Shown here: piece by piece, positions 26,259-35,265 of the stretch
How the letters are laid out: every line of letters begins with the position of its first letter
Numbering within the stretch: position 1 is the first letter of the stretch
Source: JBCDBW01 sp039182965
GTDB taxonomy: Bacteria; Verrucomicrobiota; Verrucomicrobiia; Verrucomicrobiales; DEV007
Assembly: GCA_039182965.1 (NCBI GenBank)
Contig: JBCDBW010000009.1
Coordinates: 1 to 64,000 of the forward strand
Direction: 5' to 3'
DNA length: 64,000 nucleotides
Notes under the pieces: model-generated
The model's database searches: none
What the model was told of the DNA's origin: nothing
Seen by the model: only the letters and a program-made list of their open reading frames with translations
Made by a program: the position numbers and the translations under genes

Positions 26259-27554
26259 TTAAGGCATTTTGACTTGGGAGGTTTTTTTGACAAAGACGAG
26301 GTAGTAGAGGAAGAGGGGGACGAGCATTACGAGGAAGGTGGGGGCGAACCAGTGGAGGGATTCGCGGAAGGCGGTCGTGTTTTGGGTGTGGGAAGTATCG
26401 CCGAGCTCATGGAGGAGAAAACCGTAGGCGAGGCTGAGCGTACCGAAACCGATATTGAGGGCGAGGCCTCGGAAGCTCAGGACGGTGGCGCGGTGGTAGG
26501 AATCGACCTGGGCGTTGAGGTAGTGGGAGGTGAAGAAATTGAGGAAACCGAAGGCGAAGCTAAAGATGAGGAGCACGACGACACCGTAGTAGGGAATCGC
26601 TTGGGCGGATATGAGGAGCCCAATGAGGCACAGGACCGAGACGATGAGGTAGTTTCGAGTGATCGGTTGTTTTTCCACGAGGCGTTTTGCGATACCGGGA
26701 GTGATGATGCCGAGGGCGGCGAAAACGGCGCCAAGGACACCGAAGGCGGCGTCGGGGATTTTAATTAGTCGATAATATTCGGAATTGAGGGTGAGAAAGA
26801 GGCGGACGATGGAATCGTGGATGAGGGCAGCGAGGATGATCGCGAAGACGAGGGGGGTTCTCCAGACCCATGCGGCGGCGCGGAAGATACCCGACCAGAG
26901 TGTCGTTTCCCCGCCGTGATGGGAATCCTGTGGTGGTTCCTTCATGGAGAGGGAGACGAGGAGGGCGAGGCAACCGGTGAAGAGCGTGAGGTATACGGGG
27001 AAGCGGAGTGTTTGTTGTTTGGTGACTTGGAGGTCGAAACCGAGGGTGCCGAAGAGGCGATTGACAAAACTGGGGTCATAGATGGCGGCGCCGAGGAGCA
27101 TGGCAAAGACGAAAGCGATGGAGGAGAGGCGCATGAGATTGGCGAGAACTTTCGGCCACTGGGCTTCGCGATTTCCTTCGGGGAGGGAGTCGTAGGCGAG
27201 GGCTTCGTCGGCACCGGAAGCGGCGGCTTCGGCGGCGCCGGAGAGGACGCGGTTGAGGACCCAAGCCCAGAAGACGAGTGTTGTGTTGCCGAGGGGGACG
27301 AAGGCGATGAGAGCCATCTCGAGGACCATGAGGATGGCGGCCGCGACGACCATGCGTTTGCGACCGATCTTGTCGGCGAGAGCACCCGAGGGGACTTCGA
27401 GCAGGACGATGGAGACGGCCCAGACGAAATTGAGGAGGGCGAACTGCTCCATGGTGAGGCCGTAGTCGAGTTGGAGGACGGCGAAGATGGGGTAGTAGAA
27501 GCGAGCGTTGAAAAGGAGCCGGAACGCGATGAAGAGCGGGATGTTATTGGACAT
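26259..27554 (-). CDS. MFS transporter
   Basis: A 431-residue permease with twelve predicted helices. The loop between helices 2 and 3 has LEVPSGALADKIGRKRM, the classic MFS motif A, and a second half with ITPGIAKRLVEKQPITRNYLIV repeats the layout. A charged central loop with EPPQDSHHGGE separates the halves. The N-terminus lacks a signal peptide, as expected. Substrate specificity cannot be inferred; the family of small MFS proteins with 'FRLLFNARFYYPIF' at the start is often annotated simply as MFS. An SDR gene lies upstream on the same strand with 83 bases between, so the two may be co-transcribed. Confidence 0.9.
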   Translation of the reverse strand: MSNNIPLFIAFRLLFNARFYYPIFAVLQLDYGLTMEQFALLNFVWAVSIVLLEVPSGALADKIGRKRMVVAAAILMVLEMALIAFVPLGNTTLVFWAWVLNRVLSGAAEAAASGADEALAYDSLPEGNREAQWPKVLANLMRLSSIAFVFAMLLGAAIYDPSFVNRLFGTLGFDLQVTKQQTLRFPVYLTLFTGCLALLVSLSMKEPPQDSHHGGETTLWSGIFRAAAWVWRTPLVFAIILAALIHDSIVRLFLTLNSEYYRLIKIPDAAFGVLGAVFAALGIITPGIAKRLVEKQPITRNYLIVSVLCLIGLLISAQAIPYYGVVVLLIFSFAFGFLNFFTSHYLNAQVDSYHRATVLSFRGLALNIGFGTLSLAYGFLLHELGDTSHTQNTTAFRESLHWFAPTFLVMLVPLFLYYLVFVKKTSQVKMP

Positions 27555-27637
27555 TAGCTATGCGGATCGAAGCGGTTTGGCTTGTCGAATATTGAACAAG
27601 GAATGATGAAACATGAAGGGGAGGGAGGCGGCTGCGA

Positions 27638-28339
27638 TTACCAAGGGATGGGTTCGCGGTCGCGCAGGAATTGGCCGGAAAGACTTTGGGGAGCGTCGGC
27701 GGCGAGCCAGGCGACGGTATCGGCGCCTTGATCGACGGATCGGGTGGCATGAGCTCCGCCCATATCGGTGCGGACCCAGCCGGGGCAAACGGAATTGACG
27801 GCGATATTGGCGGCGACTCCAGCGCCGGCGAGTTGTCGTGTGATGGCGTTCAGGGTGGTTTTGGAGATGGCGTATGTGGGGGTTTCGTCTTCCATTTGGT
27901 GAAGTTGGCCGAGACCGGAGGACAGGTTGATAATGCGGCCTCCAAGAGGGGCCTTTTTGAGGAAGGGCCAGAAGGTTTGGGCGGTGAGGAGGGGGCCGAA
28001 GGAATTGGTGAGGAGCGTTTCGGAGAGTTGTTGTTTTGAGATGTCGAGGATGCTGCGGTCACGATCGGGGTAGATCGCGGCATTGTTGATGAGGACATCG
28101 AGGTGTGATTCGACGGTGGCGAAGTGTTCGGCGGCGTTTTCGATGGAGATGGGGTCGGTGACATCGAGGGCGATGAAATGGGTGTCGTGATTTTTTGCCT
28201 GGAGTTTTTTGAGTGCGATCTTCCCCCGCTCGGTTGATCGAGCGGTGACGTAGATGCGGAAGCCGCGGGTGGCGAGCTGGCACGCTGTTTCGAAACCGAT
28301 TCCTTTGTTGGCGCCGGTAATTAGGGCAATTTTGTGCAT
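27638..28339 (-). CDS. SDR-family oxidoreductase (carbonyl reductase-like)
   Basis: A 233-residue short-chain dehydrogenase with TGANKGIG at 8-15, NNAA at 85-88, SSGLG with Ser near 140, and catalytic YAISK (Y156, K160). The NKGIG variant and the C-terminal WVRTDMGG are typical of the carbonyl-reductase branch that uses NADPH. R34 and S35 after the second strand fit that cofactor. Substrate unknown. Its start codon is 52 bases from the divergently oriented Fur-family gene, and that short gap holds a perfect 14-base palindrome, so regulation by the Fur-type protein is possible (inference). Confidence 0.9.
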   Translation of the reverse strand: MHKIALITGANKGIGFETACQLATRGFRIYVTARSTERGKIALKKLQAKNHDTHFIALDVTDPISIENAAEHFATVESHLDVLINNAAIYPDRDRSILDISKQQLSETLLTNSFGPLLTAQTFWPFLKKAPLGGRIINLSSGLGQLHQMEDETPTYAISKTTLNAITRQLAGAGVAANIAVNSVCPGWVRTDMGGAHATRSVDQGADTVAWLAADAPQSLSGQFLRDREPIPW

Positions 28340-28356
28340 TTGCGGGGAGTGGGTGT

Positions 28357-28370
28357 TGCCATCGATGGCA
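28357..28370. promoter_or_regulatory. Perfect 14-base palindrome, candidate operator
   Basis: TGCCATCGATGGCA is identical to its reverse complement and lies in the 52-base gap between the divergent start codons of the SDR (28339) and Fur-family (28392) genes. A dimeric regulator such as the Fur-type protein could bind it. It does not resemble the AT-rich Fur box consensus, so the regulator is uncertain. Confidence 0.5.
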
Positions 28371-28391
28371 GTGTGGGGTTAAGGTTCAGGG

Positions 28392-28829
28392 ATGACAAGC
28401 GATGTTGAGGGGCGATTGACTTGGGCGATACGGACCTGTCGAGAGCAGGGACTTCGCCGGACGAAGGCGTTGGAGGAAGTGTTGCGCGTCATGATTGAGC
28501 GAGGTTGCCCGATGAGTTTGGGAGATCTTGGGGAGGCAGACGCGCTGGCAGGCGTTTGTGATCAGGCGACGCTTTATCGTTTATTGAACCGATTGGAGGG
28601 GAAGGGTTTGGTGCGCCGTCTGGGTTTACATGACCGGGCGGCTTGGTTTGTGTTCAAGTATCCCGGTGAGCATCAAGACTTTTTGATTTGCAACGAGTGC
28701 GGATCGATTGAGACCCTCAAGATGTCCTGTCCGGTGGAGGCGCTAGAAGCCGAGGTGGCCAAGAAGTCTGGGTTCAAAGGGATCTATCACGAGCTTGAGT
28801 TTTTTGGGCTTTGTCCCGCCTGCGGGTGA
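28392..28829 (+). CDS. Fur-family metal-dependent transcriptional regulator
   Basis: A 145-residue protein of the Fur/Zur/PerR family. The N-terminal winged helix includes DQATLYRLLNRLEGKGLVRRL (split, about 57-77), where the family has the recognition helix VYRTLxxLxxxGLV. The C-terminal dimerisation domain has H94 in HQDFLIC, and structural zinc sites C100/C103 (CNEC) and C141/C144 (CPAC). This layout with two CxxC pairs fits Fur or Zur more than a specific member. Its role would be metal-responsive repression in the cytosol. It is divergent from the SDR gene and convergent with the double HMA protein gene, so a metal theme runs through this area (inference). Confidence 0.9.
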   Translation: MTSDVEGRLTWAIRTCREQGLRRTKALEEVLRVMIERGCPMSLGDLGEADALAGVCDQATLYRLLNRLEGKGLVRRLGLHDRAAWFVFKYPGEHQDFLICNECGSIETLKMSCPVEALEAEVAKKSGFKGIYHELEFFGLCPACG

Positions 28830-28902
28830 AGGGTGGGGCGTGGATTTTGGCTTTGTAGAGGCGAAATGGGGGAAGGTGGCGGGCATCCGTGTTTCCTCGG
28901 GG

Positions 28903-28916
28903 CTGGCAGTTGCCAG
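28903..28916. repeat. Small inverted repeat between convergent genes
   Basis: CTGGCA-GT-TGCCAG, two 6-base arms with a two-base spacer, lies in the 149-base gap between the convergent fur-family and HMA genes. The spacer is too short for an RNA hairpin loop without opening inner pairs; a protein-binding site or weak terminator is possible. Confidence 0.35.
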
Positions 28917-28978
28917 AGATCCTAGTTGGAGGCGGCCAGGGGGCTGCGGCCCTCATGTGTGAAAGGGGAAGTTGGCCT

Positions 28979-29707
28979 TTAGAATGAGGGATTGAAACCG
29001 GCAGTGCGGAGAGCGGCGACGGTGTCGGCGGTCGTGAACTCTCCTCCGACGGAGACGATACCAGCTTCCTTGTCGATGGACACAGAGTTGACCCCATCGA
29101 CGGCGGTGAGACTCTCATCGATGGCCCGTTCACAGGCGCCGCAACAGATGTGCAGGCCTTTGATTTCGGCGGTATCGGTCTTATCGGTCGATGTGTCTTC
29201 GACGTCTGCAATGGAGATCTCAGGGTAGTTGGACTTCCCGTAGTAGCCAGCGGAGCCAATCGCATCCACCGCGTCCTGTATCGCGCTGGATCTGGAACTG
29301 GTGATGTTTACGGAATCGGAGGAGCGGGAAACGGTGAACTCGACATCCTCCATTCCGTCCAAAGCTTTTTCGACGGCGCGCTCACAGCCGCCGCAGCAGA
29401 GGTGCAGGCCGGTGAGAGTGACATCGTTCTTGGTGCCATCTGTAGGTGTATCTTCATCGGGATCGGGTGCAGCGGGCTTGCCGTTTTCTTTGATGTATTC
29501 CTGGTCCTCGGCGGTGAAGCGGGAGATATCGACGGTAAAGGTTTTCCCATCACTGCGTTTCAGTGTGGCTTGTTCGCCGTCGATACTGATAAGTTCTCCG
29601 TCGATGGTTTTCCCGGATTGGGCCTCGGTCCAGGTCCGGGTTTCGGCGTCGACCGACGCGATGGAGAGGGCGAGTGCGGTGGTTGAAATGACGGCGAGCA
29701 GTTTCAT
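28979..29707 (-). CDS. Secreted SHD1 plus double heavy-metal-associated (HMA) domain protein
   Basis: A 242-residue exported protein. Signal peptide to about 21 (ends VDA), then an SHD1-like domain at about 24-75 (RTWTEAQSGKTIDGELI, DISRFTAEDQEYI), a module common in Planctomycetes and Verrucomicrobia. Two HMA-type domains follow. Their metal loops read CCGGC (104-108) and CCGAC (188-192), each inside LHxCCGxCERAxxxxL, instead of the usual MxCxxC. An acidic Thr/Asp linker separates the modules. The likely role is periplasmic or surface copper or other soft-metal binding, with the extra Cys changing coordination (inference). It overlaps the upstream glycosyltransferase gene by ATGA and is convergent with the Fur-family gene. 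Confidence 0.8.
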   Translation of the reverse strand: MKLLAVISTTALALSIASVDAETRTWTEAQSGKTIDGELISIDGEQATLKRSDGKTFTVDISRFTAEDQEYIKENGKPAAPDPDEDTPTDGTKNDVTLTGLHLCCGGCERAVEKALDGMEDVEFTVSRSSDSVNITSSRSSAIQDAVDAIGSAGYYGKSNYPEISIADVEDTSTDKTDTAEIKGLHICCGACERAIDESLTAVDGVNSVSIDKEAGIVSVGGEFTTADTVAALRTAGFNPSF

Positions 29708-31671
29708 CGTGTGGGCTTGGTGTTATTGGTGAGCGAGCCTGGGATATACTCCCATGCTAGAATGGAATAGTCGTCTTTCCAACCATAGAACGTGCCTAGT
29801 GGTTTAAAAATATCCGTCTTTTCGAGAAGCGCGAAATAGTCTTTGTGGGCGGCGCGGGCGAAGTTGAGATTCGAGACGGAGACGCGGAGGATTTGGTTGT
29901 TTGCATCGCACTGTTGGGCGAGGGCGGTGAGTTCTTCGGGGGTACGAACGTCGAGGTTGCGGGGGTCATCTGACGTCGCGACGCGGTAGAGGCCCGCGGT
30001 GATAATTTGGGAAGGCCCGAGGTAAAACCGGCCTTCGTCGTTCGTGCGGAGGACGGCGGAGGCTTCGCGTGCTTGTTGCATGGGGTGGTGGAGGAAGAAG
30101 GCGAGGTGTGGCGTGAAGAGTATGAGGCAGAGGGCGATGCCGGCGCATACGGAGGGGATGCGCCAGCGGACTGATTGTGGCCATGTGAGGGCGAGAGCGA
30201 TGAAGGCGAGGAGGAAGGGGAGGGCGTAGAAGAGGTAGTATTGCAGGAGGAGATTGTTGGTGCTGGAGAAGTGGATCCAGGCGATGAGTGCACCGAAGAA
30301 GGGGCTGATGAGGAGGCCTGTTAGGGCGACCGACGTTTTGGCAAGGCGGGCGACGCCGACGAGGATGAGAGCAGGAACGGCGAGAGTCATGATCCAGAGA
30401 AAGGCGGGATTGGCGTCGGCGAGTCTTTGGACAGTATGGAAAGGAGTGGTAGGATCGGGGTTGGACCAGTCCATGGCGGCCGTGAGTTGTGACCAGACGT
30501 TGGCAAGCCAGTCCAGGCCCATCTCCCCGCGGGCGGAGAGACTGTTAGCGAGTTTGCGTTGGATTTGGGGGACGGCAGGGGCGAAGAGCCAGATAAAGGG
30601 GATTGCGGCGAGGAGATTTGCGACAACGCAGCGGGCGGCTTGCGCGAAGGCATCGGAATTATGGTGGCGATGAAGGAGATCCCGGCGGTTAATGAAGATG
30701 ATGGCGAGGGCGGCAAGGTTGAGTGCGAGGAGGGGGTGGACGGCTGCTTTCCACGTGTAGAGCGTCAAGAACTCCATGGCACCGAACGAGAGCCACCAGC
30801 GCCAGCGCCCCGATTCAAGGGCGTTGATGAGAGTGAGCATGGCGAAGAGGAAGAAAGCGATAAGGAGGGTATAACCTCGGCCTTCGACGGAGTATCTCAC
30901 ATGCCAGGGGTGGAGTGCGAGGAGGAGTGCGAAGACGAGGGCGGCATTTGGAAAACCGATGCGGCGGAGGAGGAGTGCGCCGGCGAGGACGGAGGCGAGA
31001 CCTCCGAGGAGTGGTGGGATGCGAGGAGGCCATTCGGTGAAGGCGTGGGGTTCGGCCCCGGTGAGAGTTCGCCATGTATCGATGCAGAGGCGGGCGGTGA
31101 CGGTGTAGAAGTATTGGTTATTGGTCCATTTGTCGTAGAAGAAGGTTCGTTTCCATGGATGGGGAGCGAAGGTGAGAGAGCCGTCGGCCGGCTCGGTGGC
31201 GGGTTTGTATTCGCCATGGATGAGTTCGTAGAAGGCGCGATCTTCATCACCCCACATGGATTGATTGATACCGGCGAGGCGGAGGGGGAGGGCGACGACG
31301 AGGAGAATGAGGGTGAGAAAGATCCAGAAGTGGCGGCCTTTGGGCGCGAGCGGAGGGGTTTTAAAAGGTGCATCAGCTAGGGGGCGTCGGTTTGCCCAGA
31401 GTGGGGCGGTTACTGCGAGGGCGGCGGCGATGATGGCATTGGCGACGGCGGCCCACCAGAGCCCGGTTTCGACAAAGTCATTGAAGCCGGGAGCTTTTCC
31501 GACGGCGACGCGCTCGGCCCATTTGGTTTCAGAGGGTTTGGTGCCGGTGAGCACGTAATCGAGAAACATGCCAGCGAGGGCCAGACAGAGGATTGCCGGG
31601 AGTGGCCAAGATTGAGAGAAAAAATGCCTGGCGCGGGCGAGGGCCGGGAAGTCTGGAAGGAGGGAAGACAC
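29704..31671 (-). CDS. GT39/ArnT-like membrane glycosyltransferase
   Basis: A 655-residue protein with about a dozen hydrophobic helices and a GTG start. After two N-terminal helices, the first large periplasmic loop holds NQSMWGDEDRAFYEL (D142, E143, D144 acidic motif), matching the catalytic loop of dolichyl-phosphate-mannose transferase and ArnT families. RYSVEGRGYTLL, just after LHPWHVRY, matches their second conserved loop. Such enzymes move a sugar from a polyprenyl-phosphate carrier to protein or lipid on the outer face of the inner membrane. Acceptor unknown. Its stop overlaps the start of the HMA protein gene, an odd operon partner. The start is divergent from the ACT-domain gene, 218 bases away. 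Confidence 0.8.
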   Translation of the reverse strand: MSSLLPDFPALARARHFFSQSWPLPAILCLALAGMFLDYVLTGTKPSETKWAERVAVGKAPGFNDFVETGLWWAAVANAIIAAALAVTAPLWANRRPLADAPFKTPPLAPKGRHFWIFLTLILLVVALPLRLAGINQSMWGDEDRAFYELIHGEYKPATEPADGSLTFAPHPWKRTFFYDKWTNNQYFYTVTARLCIDTWRTLTGAEPHAFTEWPPRIPPLLGGLASVLAGALLLRRIGFPNAALVFALLLALHPWHVRYSVEGRGYTLLIAFFLFAMLTLINALESGRWRWWLSFGAMEFLTLYTWKAAVHPLLALNLAALAIIFINRRDLLHRHHNSDAFAQAARCVVANLLAAIPFIWLFAPAVPQIQRKLANSLSARGEMGLDWLANVWSQLTAAMDWSNPDPTTPFHTVQRLADANPAFLWIMTLAVPALILVGVARLAKTSVALTGLLISPFFGALIAWIHFSSTNNLLLQYYLFYALPFLLAFIALALTWPQSVRWRIPSVCAGIALCLILFTPHLAFFLHHPMQQAREASAVLRTNDEGRFYLGPSQIITAGLYRVATSDDPRNLDVRTPEELTALAQQCDANNQILRVSVSNLNFARAAHKDYFALLEKTDIFKPLGTFYGWKDDYSILAWEYIPGSLTNNTKPTR

Positions 31672-31889
31672 GTGCTGACGATGACGTTGGGAAGGGATCG
31701 CGAGGGGAAGCGATTGACTATTTCATGTTTGCGGATTGGCGTTTTGTCGCCCTTTGCCCAACGTTTTTCCTTTCTCTGGTGCGGAGTGGGCGAATTCTTT
31801 GGATACCCTATGATTAACAGGATGGAAATAAGCAAAATATTCGGCCTGTCGTCTTGCTTGCCGGGGAGGTTTAGGGTGAGGCTGACAGA

Positions 31890-32438
31890 GTGAAGAACGT
31901 GATCATGACCGTGATTGGCGCGGACCGGCCTGGATTAGTGGAATCATTGGCGGCTCGCGTTGTAGAAGAGGGTGGCAATTGGTTGGAGAGTCGAATGTCA
32001 CATTTAGGGGGGCAATTGGCAGGGATGCTGCGGGTTCAGGTATCGGCGGAGAACGCAGCGGGTTTGGAAGCGGCATTGCGGGAATTGGAGGGTGAGGGGT
32101 TGCACATCTTGATGGCGGTGGAGGGGGATGAAGAAGTGGGAGCGGCTTCTGTAGCGGCGGCAGAGCAAGTGATGGCGGCGGCAATTCTGGAAGTCATGGG
32201 GCAGGATCGTCCAGGGATTGTCCGGAAAGTGATGCAGGCCTTAGCGTCCCGTTCGGTAAACGTCGAAGAACTGGACACCGAGTGTGTGAGTGCTCCCATG
32301 TCGGGGGAACCGCTTTTCAAGGCTCGGGCTCGCTTACGCGTGCCAGAAGATGTCTCGTTTGACGATTTGAAGCGTGAACTGGAGCGAATTGCAGCGGATC
32401 TGATGGTGGATATTTCGATGGGCGTCGAAGAAGCTTGA
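31890..32438 (+). CDS. Double ACT-domain protein, GcvR-like
   Basis: A 182-residue cytosolic protein starting at GTG. It consists of two ACT domains: the first opens VIMTVIGADRPGLVESLAARV (residues 4-24), the second AAILEVMGQDRPGIVRKVMQAL (about 96-117). Both carry the GxDRPG loop that binds amino acids in this fold. The layout matches the glycine cleavage system repressor GcvR and related small-molecule sensors; a DNA-binding domain is absent, as expected, since GcvR works through a partner protein. Its exact ligand is not visible. It is followed by the small CxxC protein, whose ATG lies 53 bases downstream on the same strand. Confidence 0.8.
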   Translation: MKNVIMTVIGADRPGLVESLAARVVEEGGNWLESRMSHLGGQLAGMLRVQVSAENAAGLEAALRELEGEGLHILMAVEGDEEVGAASVAAAEQVMAAAILEVMGQDRPGIVRKVMQALASRSVNVEELDTECVSAPMSGEPLFKARARLRVPEDVSFDDLKRELERIAADLMVDISMGVEEA

Positions 32439-32477
32439 GTCTTTGGCAAAAATGGGTTGATTTAGGGAGACTGAGTC

Positions 32478-32483
32478 AGGAGG
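32478..32483 (+). promoter_or_regulatory. Strong ribosome binding site for the small CxxC protein
   Basis: AGGAGG lies eight bases before ATG 32492. This decides the start: the frame is open 19 codons upstream, but only this ATG has a strong site and a signal peptide. Confidence 0.8.
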
Positions 32484-32491
32484 TCAAGATC

Positions 32492-32803
32492 ATGAAAACA
32501 GTATTGAGTATTATTGTAATGAGTGCCGCCGCAGGAGCCTTAATGACGGCTGTAGCGGACGAGAGTGTTACGGTGACGGGCAATTTGGTTTGCGCGCACT
32601 GTGATGTGGGAATCGAATCGAAGTGCGCCACTGCTTTGAAAGCAACCGATGCAGTTTATCTGTTGGACGGTGCGGCGGTTGAGAAGTTCTTCGAGGGTGA
32701 CGAACACGAAGACGTTAGGACAGTGACGGCGACCGGCGCGGTATCGAAGGTTGGCGACAACTCGGTTTTAACGGCGACGAAGATCGAGGCGGCGGAGAGC
32801 TAA
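32492..32803 (+). CDS. Small secreted CxxC protein, function unknown
   Basis: A 103-residue protein from ATG 32492. Signal peptide to about residue 22 (hydrophobic core VLSIIVMSAAAGALM), then a short beta-rich domain starting SVTVTGNLVCAHC (C34, C37) with a third Cys at 45, and TVTATGAVSKV later, giving an OB-fold-like rhythm. I recall similar small exported proteins in Verrucomicrobia that carry a CxxC near the N-terminus (a DUF6370-like group), but the function is not established; redox or metal binding is possible. The gene is 53 bases after the ACT protein on the same strand. A stem-loop lies downstream, before the convergent SLC13 gene. Confidence 0.7.
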   Translation: MKTVLSIIVMSAAAGALMTAVADESVTVTGNLVCAHCDVGIESKCATALKATDAVYLLDGAAVEKFFEGDEHEDVRTVTATGAVSKVGDNSVLTATKIEAAES

Positions 32804-32848
32804 GTTCTGGCCTCGAGGCTAGGAGCGGATTGGATTAGTAGAGCGTTT

Positions 32849-32865
32849 CCGGTAAGGAATACCGG
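32849..32865. terminator. Hairpin between convergent genes
   Basis: CCGGTA-AGGAA-TACCGG forms a perfect 6-bp stem with a five-base loop in the 80-base gap between the CxxC protein and SLC13 genes. It lacks a clear T run on either side, so termination is inferred from position. Confidence 0.4.
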
Positions 32866-32883
32866 GCGGGTGATAGCTATTGT

Positions 32884-35265
32884 TCAGTTCGGGGGCCAGA
32901 AAAAGTAGAGAGCAGGGATCACGACGAGGAAAACTGTGAGGGCAAGAGGGACACCCGTTTTGACATAGTCGATAAATCGATATCCGCCGGGGCCCATGAC
33001 GAGGACATTGGCGGGGTGTGAAATGGGGCTGGTGAAGGAGGCGGAAGCCGCGATGGCAATGGCCATCATGGCGGTGTAGGGAGACATGGCGAGGTCGTTG
33101 GCGGCTTGGATGGCAATGGGAGCGGTGATCATGACGAGGGCGGCGGTGGGGACGATGGTGGTGGCGAGGGCGACGACAAGGTAGAGACCGGCGATGAGAG
33201 CCCAGGGTCCGAAGGGACTGACGATGTCGATGGTGAATCCGGCGATCCACGCGGCGGCGCCGGATTGCTGCATTGCGGTGCCAAGTGGGATCATGCCTGC
33301 GATGAGGAAAACGGATTTCCAGTCGATAGAGCGATATGCTTCCCTCATGGAGAGGCACTTGGAGAGAACCATGAGGGAAGCGCCAGAGACGGCGGCAATG
33401 GCGATGGGCAGAGCGCCGACAAGGACGACGGCAACGACGCCAGCCATGATCACGACGGCGGAAATCCTGTTCATTTTGGGGATGGCGGGTGCGGTGAGTT
33501 CTTTGGAGATATCTGAGAGCACGAGGAAATCGGAGTCTTTCGCGAGGGCCTCGAGTTTTTCTCGGGGACCGGAGACGAAGAAGGCGTCTCCGAAAAGGAG
33601 GGTCATATTGCGTAGGTAGGATTGGTATGCGTGGCCTTTGCGCCAGATGGCGAGGACGGAGAGGCCGTATCGGGTGCGAAAGCCGATATCTGTCAAGGTG
33701 CGTCCGGCGAGGCTACTTTCGGGAGCCAGCGTGACCTCGACGGTGGCGGAATCGTGGTGTTGGCCACCGTTGGGTGGAGGGATATTTTCGCGATTGAGTT
33801 TGAAGGCGGGGAGTTCCAGGAGTTGGTCCAGGATTTTCTTGGAGCCTTGAACGAGGAGGATATCGCCTTTTTGGATGCGCTCGTCGCCACGGGGGAGAAC
33901 GATGGTCTCTTTTTGTCTGGCGATGCCGATGACGCGGAGGCCGAGGAGCTGGACGAGGCCGCTTTCGGCGACGGTTTTTCCGACGGCGAAACCGGCTTCA
34001 TCGCCGAGGATGAGTTCGAGAAGGCGGTCATCTTCCGGGAAGAGCGCTTTGAAGGCTTCATCGGAGAAGGGATTGAAGTTTTTGAAGTGGTCGAGGTTTG
34101 GGAGTTCTTGAAGGACTTCACGCGGGGCGTGGAGGATGAGTTGATCGCCTTCTTTGAGAGTGACGGGGGCGAGGTCGGGAAGGATGAGGCGTTTTTTTCG
34201 TTTGATCCCGAGGATATGGGCGTCGAAGCGGTTGCGGAAATCGGTCTCGGCGACGGTGAGACCGTCGAGTTCGGACGCGGGTGCGATCTCGATGGTGGCG
34301 GTTTCGAGATCTCGCGAACGGAAGAGGTCGATCATTTCCCGAGAGGCGCCGAGGTCGAAGGCTTTCAGGGCGAGGAATGATTGGAGTTGCTGGTGATCGC
34401 CTTGGACGGTGAGTTGATCACCGGGGTAGATGAGGGTTTCGGGGCCGGGGTTCAGGGTGTTCTGGGAGCTGTGAGTGATTTCAAGGATGTTGAAGCCGAG
34501 TATGGTTCCGAGACCGAGGTCGTTGAGGGAGCGTCCCTCTGGGGGGAACTCCGGGCCGACACGGAGGTGGAAGCGACGGGCATCGAGTCCGTAATCGAAG
34601 CGGGTGGCGGTCCCGTTCTGGCGGCGAGACTGATTGGCGGAATCGGGGAGGGTCGTTTTGGGGAGGAGGTGTCGACCGAAGAGGACCATAAACAGGGTGC
34701 CGCCGCCGAGGGCGAAGATGCCGACGGGGGTGAAATCGAAGAGAGAAAATGGTTTGTATCCGGCGGATTCCAGGGAAGAAGCGGCGACAAGGTTTGGCGG
34801 CGTACCGACGAGAGTGGTGAGTCCACCGAGAAGAGAGCCATATGCGAGGGGCATGAGAAGGCGTGAGGGGCTATTACCCGTTTTTCGTGCGAGGTCCATG
34901 ACGACGGGGAGCATGAGAGCGGCGACGCCGATATTGTTCATGAAGGCGGAGAGGCTACCGGCGGAGAGCATGATGACGATGATCATGCGAGCTTCGGATT
35001 TGCCCGAGATCTTGAGGAGTTTTTTACCGAGAGCATCGGCGACGCCGGCGTTGCTGAGGCCGGCGCTGAGAATGAACATGGACCAAACGGTGATGACGGC
35101 AGGGTTGCTGAACCCTGCGAGTGCTTGGGCCGGGGAGACGAGGCCAGATACACCCAAGGCGGCCAAGACGAGGAGAGCGACGACGTCCATACGAGGCTTC
35201 TCGATGATGAAAAGAAAGATGGCGACGACGAGGATGGTGAGGACGGCTGCGATTTCGAGAGTCAT
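32884..35265 (-). CDS. SLC13/DASS-type permease with four RCK_C (TrkA-C) domains
   Basis: A 793-residue inner-membrane protein. N-terminal helices (1-200) include SAFMNNIGVAALMLP and LTTLVGTPPNL, the SNT-type substrate and Na+ motif of DASS carriers. The cytosolic insert of about 390 residues contains four RCK_C modules (roughly 245-315, 325-395, 425-485 and 505-575), each with a GxxLxxLxxxxxxGxxxxxI pattern and a GDxLxxxG/A strand. The C-terminal half (about 600-793) holds the second membrane repeat with ATTIVPTAALVMITAPI. Transporters of this type take up sulfate, tungstate, citrate or other anions. The substrate is not evident, though sulfate would suit the nearby sulfatases (inference). 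It is convergent with the CxxC gene and divergent from sulfatase A. Confidence 0.88.
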   Translation of the reverse strand: MTLEIAAVLTILVVAIFLFIIEKPRMDVVALLVLAALGVSGLVSPAQALAGFSNPAVITVWSMFILSAGLSNAGVADALGKKLLKISGKSEARMIIVIMLSAGSLSAFMNNIGVAALMLPVVMDLARKTGNSPSRLLMPLAYGSLLGGLTTLVGTPPNLVAASSLESAGYKPFSLFDFTPVGIFALGGGTLFMVLFGRHLLPKTTLPDSANQSRRQNGTATRFDYGLDARRFHLRVGPEFPPEGRSLNDLGLGTILGFNILEITHSSQNTLNPGPETLIYPGDQLTVQGDHQQLQSFLALKAFDLGASREMIDLFRSRDLETATIEIAPASELDGLTVAETDFRNRFDAHILGIKRKKRLILPDLAPVTLKEGDQLILHAPREVLQELPNLDHFKNFNPFSDEAFKALFPEDDRLLELILGDEAGFAVGKTVAESGLVQLLGLRVIGIARQKETIVLPRGDERIQKGDILLVQGSKKILDQLLELPAFKLNRENIPPPNGGQHHDSATVEVTLAPESSLAGRTLTDIGFRTRYGLSVLAIWRKGHAYQSYLRNMTLLFGDAFFVSGPREKLEALAKDSDFLVLSDISKELTAPAIPKMNRISAVVIMAGVVAVVLVGALPIAIAAVSGASLMVLSKCLSMREAYRSIDWKSVFLIAGMIPLGTAMQQSGAAAWIAGFTIDIVSPFGPWALIAGLYLVVALATTIVPTAALVMITAPIAIQAANDLAMSPYTAMMAIAIAASASFTSPISHPANVLVMGPGGYRFIDYVKTGVPLALTVFLVVIPALYFFWPPN

